A stretch of 64,000 nucleotides of DNA from Gavia stellata. Its lineage: Eukaryota; Chordata; Aves; Gaviiformes; Gaviidae. Location: the NCBI RefSeq assembly GCF_030936135.1, contig NC_082595.1, positions 107,859,334-107,923,333 on the forward strand. The letters run 5' to 3'. This document shows, in pieces, positions 31,818 to 43,500 of this stretch. A program made the translations under genes and the position numbers. Positions within the stretch are counted from its first letter, which is position 1; every line of letters begins with the position of its first letter. The notes under the pieces are model-generated. The model saw only the letters and a program-made list of their open reading frames with translations. It did no database searches and was not told where the DNA came from.

Positions 31818-34429
31818 GCCAGCCTGTTTCCGGGAAAACTAATGCATATTTCAGTTTGTGCGACGCAGTATCATCTTAACTCATCTGTACAAAGTTTGCA
31901 CAAAGGCATCTGGGTTTTTTGTATGCTAACTAATTTGTTTAAGTCTTTGGTATCAGATTCATTCCTGGATTTGTCTGGGAAACAGAGCAAAAGAGTGAAA
32001 GAGAGAGACAAGCCGTGGGGGGATGGGAAAGAAGATTTGAGGGGTTAGCCCATTTGAGAAACAAGGTTAGGTCAGTGTCTCTACTTGAGAGAATGAGCTA
32101 TGAGCTTCAGGGAAAGGACCTTAGAGAACCAAGCCTACAGAAAGGCTCTGAAGGGACTGGGAAGGAACCACAGGCCTGTTTATTATGTTTTCTATTTCTT
32201 CTGATACTGACAGCAAGGGTGTCCTTGGTCCTATGTGAAAGCTAAGTAATTGGCTCCATTACTGTGAAGGTTTAATGCAAACAGCATATGCCCAGGAGAT
32301 GTATTATAGAAAGTAAGAGAGGAAAAAATGCATTCTACACAGATGCAAGTAAAAAAGTAGATTGGTTAATACCCAAGAGGCTGTTTCTTCCTCCAAGGTT
32401 TGCCTGTCCTCTAAGCTGCTGGCTTGACTTATGTCAACACTGTCACTCCGATCTCCTTTGATTCAGACAATGCGGACGAGAAGCATCGCAGTGCCGTATT
32501 GCTGGCCAAACAGCTGCCAGGGAGCCTCTGAACGGCAGCTGTCAATCTGCTAAAAAGTCAAATAATATGAGCTCTGGCTTCACCTAGTTTCAAAGCTTCA
32601 CACAGTACCCAACTGTTTGGCTTGCTCGTTTTCTTCCTTGCATCCTTTGGCATCACTAACAATGCAATCTAATGGGTTAACTAACAACCCCGGGTGAGTG
32701 AGAAGGGTAAATAGTTTATGTGCATAGACCATTGGAAGGACGGATGCCTGCAGGTCGTCAAGGAGGTGATGCTCCACACATTCATGGGCTAATTCCAGGG
32801 TGATTTGACTTGCAGTGTGTACCTGATGGGGAGATATTAATGGCAGGCACCTCCCATTGCTAAATACATGCCTGGAGCAGAGTAGGAGGCCCATGTCCTT
32901 TTAGGGCACAAAGGATTTTGAATTATCAGGAGGTCCTGGACTAAAAATTACAAGATTTTCTAAAAGGAGGGCAAAAAGGTGGATTGAGACATTTAATTTC
33001 ACTAATAGTCAAATATTCAATTATTATTTTAGCTTTCTGAGTTTCACACTACATTAAATACACGAATGTCATTTGTATGTGCAGTGCCATTTGGAAAACA
33101 GTATGTGTACTTGAGTCACTTGTACAGGACTGGCAGATTTGGTTTTGGAAAACCAACTACAATTCTACTTCATCAATTTTTAAAAACGGAATATATTTTT
33201 TGAGCAAAGCAGGGATTCCTGGCAGGAGGGAGCTATTGGCATACAACAGAGAATTCGACAAGACCATAGAAAAGTGAGAATTGCAGGAAGCGATAGTGTT
33301 TTGTTAGTGTGTGAGCAGGTGCACAGATTTATACACTCCTGATTCAAAGGCCAATCTGGGTTTAAGACAGCCTAGTATTTTAGGATAACTGAATATATCA
33401 AGAGTGCAATCCTTGTCTTTCTCGAGTCCAGGTAAATTTTGCCATTGCCTTCGATGGGGCCAGATGTCTACCTCTAGATTCTGTCTCATTCAGCCCTATT
33501 AGAGCATTTTTATAGAAGCTGTGGAGATCCTACATTTATAGAGAGGGAGAATAATTTCGAGGTAACTCCATCCAGTGGTTGTTTGGTTTGAAGACAGAAA
33601 ATAACCATTTGATAAACAGAGATACCTCAGCAAAGAGCCTGAGGTGGTCATGCAAAATAGGATCCTGACATATGAAAGGCAATTTCAGGCTGCCTAGGCA
33701 AATAAAGGTCCTGGAGGAAAGAGCAGTGTCAGTTCAGACAAGACTGTCAACTTTTTGGTTGAAAACCCTCAGTGTTTAGCCAGTGCAGAGAGCTCACTGA
33801 AGCGCTAATATGAGCTTTGCTGCTTCTATCTTAATGCCTTCAGAAAGGTGTTAATGGGAAGAACTTGAAATTCTCATGGAAGTGGGTGTATCTTCTTAGT
33901 CTACTGCTAGAATTATTGCCAGTTAATGGAAGAGCATGAGGAGGCATCTGCTATGTGAAAAGAAGATGGCTTTTCCTCATGAAAGAAAATGTATCATATT
34001 GGGGTCTACAGACTCAGTACTGGAGCAGGCTGTGGCCACAGTCTAGACATTTCGATGTCCTTGCAACAGATTCTCACAGAGGCATACATGATCTTGTGCC
34101 TCTCCATAACCTCTTCTTTTCTGGTCATGTTTTGTATATTAGTCCCAAAATGATAAGAATTCTTCATAACTGGGGTGATGCGTTTTAATTGCCAAAAATG
34201 TTTTTGAGAGAAATTAGAAATTACATGGTGATGTGATAGAAGGGCACCTACAGTAAAGAGAATGAATTATGTAGTATTTGAAGTTCTCCTCCTATTGCAC
34301 TTTTAGGTGGAGTTTGGTTTAATACATGTTGTTCTGCACCTGGGTTGAAGTTTAGACAGCACCACCACAAATGCTCATTGACTGCATGGTGGGACACTAG
34401 GATGAAAAATAAGGTTTACACAAGCAATA

Positions 34430-34560
34430 TCTGGGAGAGCCCCTTCTGATCTGTGATGAGCAGGTTTCCAATGATGTGTAAAGACTTTGGTCTGGGGGAA
34501 ATTATCTCTGCAATGTCTATTCCAGAAACTTTCTATTTTTCATAATCAATAGACTCAGGG
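34430..34560 (-). pseudogene. Relic of CYP2 exon 1
   Basis: On the plus strand, CAGGTTTCCAATGATGTGTA and GGTCTGGGGGAAATT align with exon 1 of the P450 gene at 56621 (CAGATTTCCAATGATGGGTA and GGTCCTGGGGGGAA), the part encoding [15 protein letters not shown]. In the relic the Pro-rich hinge is degraded and the frame is lost. It stands alone; no other exons of the same copy are seen between here and GLYATL3. Confidence 0.72.
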
Positions 34561-36989
34561 CAAGAAGTAAGTACACAGAAAAGAGGTGACCATCGTGCTT
34601 GGTGAGGGAAGGGTCCCCTATGCATCCCGTAGTGATTGCTCAGTAAACAACGATGTTCTTTGCACCAGCACTGGGCTGATGAGCCTTGATGTGTCTGGGT
34701 GGCACCCTGAGGATGCTGAGCCTGAACCAAGAGTACCACTTGACTCCCACACTGTCTGTGGGGAGACAGCAGACGTGGAGGCTTGAAGCGGCATTGACCT
34801 AGGGCTATTTTGGCTCTCAGTCAATTTTAACTTCCTTTTACTGTCACCAGGAGGTGGGAGCCCTCTGCCAGCTGGAATTTGCAGACAGTGTTTATGCAAT
34901 GTTTAATAGCAAGTCAGAAGGTTCATTACAAAAGCACCACCTATTTTGCCACCAGTGCATGCTTTATTTACTGAGGTTATCCAGATACAGAATATTCAGG
35001 AAAAATCTTAATGACCCTCTGGACTCAGGCCAACTTGGCTTAAGGTTTTTCCTGAGAAGGGATCTGCTATAACAAGTACACAAGTGTTATTTCTTTGCAT
35101 ATGGTAGGCTGTGGCAGATACATCTATATTTGTGAACTAAATTTTCAGGGCTCTTTGAGATACTTGTAGCATTCCATCATTGGAAGAAGGTCAACAGAAA
35201 ATAGCAGGGAAATGAGAGAGAAATAACAATTAATGAAGAAATTGCCGCTTTACAGGTTCAAGTGTCACGCGTGGAGGGAGAGTTTCTGTTTCTTCTGAGG
35301 GTTGAGATGCAGTCAGTCAGCTGGTGTGTCTGACAGTAGTGTACCCAAACTGACCAAGGCAATTGGGCAGACCAACAGACCAAGTACTCTTGTGTTTATA
35401 TCTGTGGGCTGTTTTGGTGAACATTAGATGCGAGTGCATGTCCTGTTTCTAGTACAACTAGGTTCTGCCTTCTGAAGTGTTTGTTCTCGCCTGGAGGAGT
35501 TACAGCCTCTGTGACGTTGTTCATCCTGGTGATCTTGTGAACATCAAGCAACTGTGCTATATAACTCATGCACAATCTGGCATTGCCATCTTTCAGATGA
35601 TGTCCACCTTCTTCTGAATTAGTAAAGAGCTAGAAATGGAGGTTTAGCCTCTCCAAGGCTGGTGGCAACTGCTGGCAAGAAGTAGCGTAAAGAACAGGGG
35701 CCTGTTTTTCTCATGAAAAAGTAATTTCTTTTCATAATTTTCTCTCCAAATCCCCAAGTGAAAAAACTGTGTTTAAACTGGGTGGGTTTTTTCTGAAATG
35801 TTAGAGCTGGAAAAAGACTAAAAACTCCATTTTGATCTGGTTCTGCCTTTGAAGATAAATACATGTAAAAGCCTCAGATAGTAGGTTAATGGAGGTCATG
35901 TGAATCAACATGTACAAAGATGGTTAGATAAGATTAGCTGTTTTGTACAAACCAAAACTCTCTCAGGAAAACACAGTGCAATTGTATCACCTCCCACCTT
36001 TTCATGCACTGCGATCACGCTTTCAATTATTGCATTCTTTCTATGGCTTCAGAATCTTTATTTATAAGACAAATGCAAGCCTTCTTGTTACATTGGATTT
36101 CTTATATTACTGAGATAAATATGTTTTGTTTAAAGGTTAATGGGAGTAAGAAATGCAAACGTCTGATTTGTTTTGAGTACTCTGATGATATGAGAAAGAA
36201 CAGCTTCAGCAAATGAAATGTCATCACCAACTTCTAATACCTTTTCTACAGTGATTCCCTTTTTCAAACCTTGCCTTCAGTGGAACCCCCCCATATTTTC
36301 ATGAATGTTTCTAACATTTAAAATTCAGGGGCAGAGAATGAAAAAAATATTTTTGTTCCTGGTAAAGCTAATTAAATTGTAATTTTCACAGATATCAGCT
36401 AACTGAAAAAACCCATCAGCTTCTCCAAGTGCAAACATAGCTCAGGAGACAGACATAGATAAGATTGCAATGGAAATGTCCTGTAAGTTACATTAGTTTT
36501 TCTCGCAGTAGCTCTGGGCTAAATAGCAACAGAGGGTGTGAGGATCTGGAGCACTACAACTTCCAGTGCAGCAGCTCTGATTTTTTGAAGTTGTTCCCCC
36601 TGAGATGCAAAATTGTACCTGTTAATGAGGATGTACGGTTAGCACGGTTGGCGCTTCAGAGGGAATAACAACATGAGGATATACAGCTCAATAAGCACCA
36701 TGAAGATATGTAGGAGTATTCTACTATTGTATCTAGCAAGTTTAACCAACCTTTGGCATGGCTTTTGTGGTCTGTCCTCTCCTGGAAGTGGAGACAACTG
36801 TGTGTTGTTTAAAATGGCCAGGCTGAAGGACTGATTTGGAGACATCTATAAATGTTTGCAAAAAGTGGAAAAAAATAGACTTCTGTCACCATTACACCTG
36901 TACAATCCTCTGTGGTCACAGGAGTGTGTGGATCTATGTATTAGCAAAAAAGGACTATCAAGTCATAGGACAGATCCTAAAACATCTAC

Positions 36990-37115
36990 TAAAAGGCTAG
37001 TGCGTCTTACTGTGTTCAGACCTGAAATGGATGTTCCGGGGGAAGGAAAGAACATGAACTTTTGCAGGACTGTTGTAAAGAACAGGAAAAGCTCCAACTG
37101 CCTGTCCAGACCAAA
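36990..37115 (-). pseudogene. Relic of CYP2 exon 9
   Basis: The minus strand reads LELFLFFTTVLQKFMFFPSP then GTSISGLN, parallel to [20 protein letters not shown] then GVSISDLD in exon 9 of the intact gene about 600 bp away. The haem-binding Cys segment is not recognisable. It lies just beyond the 3' end of the 37.6-46.5 kb P450 gene, so it is either the last remnant of another copy or a duplicated final exon. Confidence 0.75.
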
Positions 37116-37578
37116 CAGCCCTTCTGCTCTGAAGACCTGAAGCTCGGAACATCCCACATTCACCACAGAGGCTCTGCAGTACTTATCTTTAAGCAGGATA
37201 GTATGAGCTAGGCACAGCTTCATGTTCCATATGTCTCTTTGGAGAAACCTGGACTTGGGAACGTTTCTGGGGGATATGCTTTACAACAAACACACATTAC
37301 CAAGGGAAAATTGAAGTAAGAATGTGAAAGCTGAAGGTCTGTATTATTTAGTCCAGATCAGACTGTCTAATATCATCAATTATTAGTCCACACTTCTGGT
37401 CCACTTCTGCCCTCCCCCAATAAATAAAAAATAAAAGAACACGACTTTGTTTTAGAAGTACTGGAAACCTTCATTAAGATGTAATGTTGTGAATTATTTT
37501 GGCCGAAGAATTAAGAAGGCTGATATAATGAAAAAGTAATTTAAACATTTTTGAAACAAATTGATGCTGATTAGAGCT

Positions 37579-40500
37579 CTAGGAACGTGTTACAGCACAC
37601 ATTTTATAGGGTTTGGGGATGACGTTAAACGAAATAGCAGGGCTGAGGTCCAGGTCTGAGATAGAAACTCCAGGGGGAGGGTGAAAGCTGAACCTCTGCA
37701 GGAGACTGGTGAAGAAGAGGAAGAGCTCCATTTTGGCAAGAGTCTCACCGGCGCAGATCCTCCGCCCTGGAACGAAATGCAGAACGTCCATAAGAGAGTC
37801 AGTGGGAGCTGCTTCTTCAATAGTTGGAATAAATAAAAACCTCTGAGCAGCTCTTATTCTGAGGAAGATCAGTGGGAATCCAGAACACTTGAAATGTCAT
37901 ATCCTAGCTATGAATACAGAACACAGTAGCTCTTAAAAGTCTATTGAGTACAAGAATCATCTGAGAGAGAGGATACTTGGTCTTCACAGGTATGATAACA
38001 AAGCCACCTGGTGATTTTTTTTCTTTTCCTTTGTCTAAACGCTTGCATTTGGGGAGAAATGTAAGGAAATTCAATCTGAATTCCTTAATTCCAGTTTTCA
38101 GTAAAATCTGTATTTTTCTTCATTTTCAGATTTTTCCTCTACGTGGTTCAATTTTTGGATCCCAGACCAACTTCGGCTGGTTTAGTCTAGACTTTAGCAC
38201 TATTAGTCTAGTCACAGGCAATTTTTTATATTAAAATTTGGCAGAAAAGATCTTGGAGACTCACAAATGCTGGCTAGAGTGGGACTGAGGAGAAAGGTGG
38301 TGGATATATTCTATGGAGCCCCTAATATAAGGTTTTCTTCAAAAGTGCTGTGAATATATATTTTTCTCAGCCCTGGTCAAATTCATCAGCTTGTAAACTG
38401 CCTTAATTAGAGCATGGTGATTCAAGGCCAGAACTAACAAAAACCTGAAGTAAGATTTGATTTTAACTCCCTTGTATGACAGAAAGTGGAAAATGAAGAG
38501 CTATTGCATGGCCGTGCTATGAAATAAGCCCTCCAAGGAATGCCCAGACCTGACGCTCCCTGGATGTGCTTTCAACTAGGACATCTAGGCTTAAATCTGA
38601 AAAAGAAGGCCTGTGAATTGGAAGTATCATAAGTCCTTCTATGAAAAAGAATATTTACTATATGTTGGATGGTGAGTATGACAAGAAAAATCCTTATTGA
38701 AATATCACGCAGAATTAAAAGTACACAAATAGGGTCTATAAAAAATGCAGTGTGTTGTGGATGTGGTAGACAAGTTAGCCAGAGACTGACTATAGGAACT
38801 TAATTGAGCAATGACAGAGCCTGCAAAGCAGGAGAAATGCCAGAGAAGGAGCAGTCATTTTAGGGGTCAGAATCTCCCATGTTTTGGCAAATGGTGCAGG
38901 TGTGTAAGCTTAGGTGAATGTCATGCTCTGTGGAAGCGTCAAAAGGCAACCCCTTTCTGTCCTTCGATTTTACACAGAATTGGGGTTTTTATATAAAGCA
39001 ACTCCTCATTGTTCATAGAATCACAGAATCACTAAGGTTGGAAAAGACCTGTAAGATCATCAAGTCCAACCTTTACTTTGTTGGCACAGTGTATGAAGTC
39101 TTGATCCCAGCCAACATTATTCATGACTTTTCAAAAGGGACACTAAAAATGAAACATGGTTCCCCAGGAAAGGCACAGAAACCACCTTTCCTGTGTGCTT
39201 TGTGTGGTCATTGACAATGCGGCTGGGTGTGGTAAGAGTCAGACAAAGAAGCCCAGGCCATGGAGCAGTTGTGGGCTACAGGTTGTAATTCAGAAATGTG
39301 TTTTCTAAACCATCATGGAATTTGCTGAAAACCTCCCTCATATTTAACAAGGCACTACAAATTCTCGTTTATAACCATTGAATACTAACTGAGAAATCAA
39401 TAACATCCAGAGGCTGGAGTAATTAGCAGACATTTGTGAGTACTCTGTCTTATCAGAGGTGTGTCCTGAGAAATCTGTGAAATAATGGGTTGTGAAATGG
39501 TCCCAAGAAAAAGACAGTGTGGAGGCCAGGCTTCAGTAACAGAAAAACACTGGTACAAGTAGTTCTTGTCTAAGATCTGTACTGGCAACAGCAATAAATG
39601 GAAAAGAGAGGGCACCTGCTGAAAAAGGCATGAAAGCATCTTTCTTCACAAATTTTCCGTTGGCGTCAAGAAAATGCTCAGGATAGAACATGTCTGGTTT
39701 CTCCCACTGCGATTTGTCTTGCAGGACAGAGGTCAGTAAGGGGATGATGTAGGTTCCCTGCAAAATAAGACAATGGAATTAATCCATGGACTACAAATAT
39801 TGTAGTGGCAGTAATGGTAATAAGACTTCAAGATTGTCAGCCTGGAGAAAGAGATTATTCTGACTGCTGTTATGTGACTTCATTAGAGAGTTCATGTTTA
39901 TCACATTAATCAGGTTTGAGAAAGAAGAAATGCTAAAAGAAGCAATCCTGTAGGCATCTCACCTTGGGAATGAAATAGCCTTTTAGAGTGACATCTGCAG
40001 CAGTCTCATGAGGCAAATCCAATGGCAGGATATTAGCAAACCTCTGAATTTCATGGATGACAGCATCCGTATATGGCATCTGAGTTCGATGCTCAATCCG
40101 TGGGGAGTTTGACCCTATCACTTGCTCTATCTCTTCTTGGACCTTTCCTGAGGAAAGAATCAACTATAAGAAAGAGACAAGGACTCATTCATCCCTGAGA
40201 CATACTGTGCTTTACTGATGTAAAGTATAAAAGACTTTGAGTGAAAACCATAAATTCTCCCAAAGTCTTTTTTTTCCTTTCAGAAATAATGGGAGGTGGA
40301 CAGAACTACAGTGTCTGATTATTTCTTTACCAATAAGAAACTTGAAGACTTGTATTTTTCTGCCCTCTCTTCTGCCTAAAGTTTCTTGCTCTGACCAAGA
40401 GGTGTCTCAAAAACCCCCCTTGACTCCTAACTACCCTAAACTGGAATGGAGATGTCAGACAAAGAGCAATTCCCTGAATCTTCTCAGGTATTTAAAGCCT

Positions 40501-43500
40501 CGGTACAGTCCATTTAACATCTGCACAGGCCTTTGGTTTATCAACAGCCTGTTTCTGAGGCAAACCTGGAAGAATTTCATTGGCCAACAGAGGACAGCTC
40601 TCTTTTTTTTGATTAATGAGATTTTACTGAGGAAGGGACCTGGCCCATATGAACTCTGTTTATAATCTACTGGTAGGCTGACTAGTGTGCCTCTTACTGG
40701 GTCTGAAACACAGGGCACAGCGATACCTTGACAATAATTAGCTGGAAATCTTGGCTTTTTGTAACTTAGTATAGCTGTGCTGACCCTCCAGGTTCCTGTT
40801 CAGTTCCTAATGCACTGAGTGTAACAACATCTGTCATAAACCCACTTACTCTGAATTTCAGGGTACTTCATCATCAGCAGAAGGCTCCAGTTTAGTGTGG
40901 TAGAAATTGTCTCAACACCAGCAGTAAACAAATTGCTCACCAAGCTTAGCAAGTTGCCATTATGGAAATACCCATTCGTAGTGGATTTCTCCTGAAAGAA
41001 GTGGTTGAGATAAAAGGATGAAAACTTAAAGCTTTCCATGTGAAAATGCAATTTACGTAGCTAAACATTTACTAAGAAATAAATCCTGTACTTTAAAAAA
41101 GTGTGAAAGACAAAGAAGAGCTTTGGGCTTGTACTGGAGAAGAGTGTTGACATAGGTTTTATGTTTTGCATCATTTACTGGGGCCAGCTGCAAAGAGAGC
41201 TGGTTTCTCTATAAAAAAGGTTACCCAGATATATCAGAGACCCCAAATAAGGATCCCAGTAAAGCCCAGGTAGCGCTTTTGTTCTGTAATGCATTATGTT
41301 TTTGAAAGAGCCGGAAGGGCTAGGACAACAGAGAGAGCAGATAAAAAGATGCAGCCTCTCTAAATATATTGATACAGTCTGAAGAAGAGCATAAATAAGG
41401 ATAAATGTTTGCTGCTTAAACGGGGTTGGAACTGCAACATAGTGAAATATCTATTCAACCCAACCAGTTTGTTATACATGTTTTGTCAAAGATAGATTCC
41501 CTAAAGAAATATAGCTATAATTATAAGGACTGAAAGGAAATTGTAAATGTCTTCATATAACCATAAAAGTTGGAATAAATGATAAAAGATTCAGTCACCT
41601 CCTGCTGTTTAACCAGGAAAGCGTCAATAAAACTTCTTTGATCATTTTTGTCCAAGGTTTTGAGATGTTCTACAAAAGTAACTTTTACATAAGCATGGAA
41701 TTCATCTCTGTTTTGGAGAAGAGTCTTGTTAGCCCTTAGGAGGAATCCAAGGTTTGGGAAGATGTTGTATATCTGCAAGAGTGAACAATGTTAGGCCAGA
41801 GGTCTGAAAAACCTACAGAAACAAATTAATAATATTGTGCCCATTTTGCAGATACAAAGACAAAGATTTAACATTAATATTTTGTTCTTTAGAACACGAA
41901 AAAGTGACTGGATGAAGTCATGGTAGAAAATCCATCAAGGACCACTGAATACATGGAAAACTCTCAGTCCCAAATTACCGTTTTGCAGGAGTAGTGTAGA
42001 TGTCAGCCTCAAACACCTGCAACTTGCCACCAGCAACTTTTTTTATTGTTTTAGCCAGCTCTTCCACTGATTTTTTTTTTCTGTTTCAAAGCCTAAAGGA
42101 ACAGAAGTGAATCTCGTGTGTGGCAGCATTGCCTGTGAGTATCAGAGAGTATTTGTTACTCATTGAGACATTTCAGTGTACTAGAAACATGGGAAAATAG
42201 ATTTTGTATCAGGGCTCCTTGTGTAGGTAGAGCACATACTGTACAGCTTCTCCCTGCCCCATGTTCTGAGAGTGTACTGTTGTGCCTGGTCACTTTATAC
42301 ATGTGAACCGTATTTTTGGGGAGTGCTGAGCTTGCTGTTCATGCACTATGCGGTCTGATTTTTTCAGTCCAGATATAGCACTCTTCCAACTATCACTTAA
42401 GTATGTTTTTGAGAGACTGGGGGTTTGATTGTTGGCTTCAAGATTCCCAGACTGTCTCTCAAGCTTTGTTTTGCCCCAGAAAGTGCTTGTAAACCTATCA
42501 TCTCTCAGAGTCTCAGATTTTTCTTTTTAATAGAAACAGCTGACTACCAGTATTACTATGTTCCTATGGCATCCAGTGGAACAGCAACAGAAAAATGTTT
42601 ATCATTACCGTAACCGAAGTTTTCCCAGCAAGCCTCATGCTTTCATTGGTCAAATGTAGAAGTCTCACAAATCTGGAGTCTTTGTAGTCAAATCGTTTTC
42701 CAAGTAATATTGACACAATTATGTTAGCAACTGCTGCATTAATTATTTTACTGGCGTCAAAGGGCTTTCCTATATAATGTACAAAAGAACATATTACATT
42801 GTGGCAGGAGATGTAATTTGTAAATGTAAATTTAATACTAATTATTGTTATTTATTTGTTATGATTGATTGCTATTATTGTTTATTATTCAATGTTAGAA
42901 TACCATGCCAAGACACAAAAATGCCAGAGGAGCCAAATTCATCAAATTGATTCAGCCTGAAGTACATTTCTTAAAAAGGTCTGAACTTGAGAAGGTTACT
43001 GGCAAGCCTCTGGGTACTTGAACAAAACTTCAGAGGTTTGAAGAATGAATCATCTACCCACCTTCCTGTGACCCAATGGTGTCTGCCAGATACCCGTACT
43101 CCTCCACAATGCGGTCCTCAATGGCCCTTTTTCCCATTCCAAAGTCTCGTAAGGTTGTGAGAGTAAATCTTCGCATCACCTTCCAGTTTTGACCATGAGC
43201 AAAAACAATCCCTGACACGAAGAGAACATTTCAAGGTGGCAGAAGATGTTAAATAACTAATTGGTAGACAAAAAATGTATATATTTAGTAGCAGTCACTT
43301 TTAAAACAAGCTAAATTACATCTGGCTGAGGAAAAAAACAACTTTCCCTTAAGTATTTTCAGGCCTCAACAATAGGTTTATTGCACACACAAAAAAAGGA
43401 AGATAAACTATTTAAGAGGTATTTAATCAAATCTTAAGAAGAATATGTATCTCTGAGAGACACTTGTCACTGAAAGAAAGAGGGCATTGGCAATTCAAGT

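Larger units (their letters stand above)
28507..37578. other. Gene-poor stretch between GLYATL3 and the CYP2 pair
   Basis: No intact gene is recognised. It holds a weak CR1 remnant (30748-30838), a solo LTR on the minus strand (31314-31817) and two isolated CYP2 relic exons (34430-34560, 36990-37115). An open stretch of 98 codons on the minus strand (32894-32598, MGLLLCSRHVFSNGRC) matches nothing I know. The rest shows nothing I can name. Confidence 0.6.
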
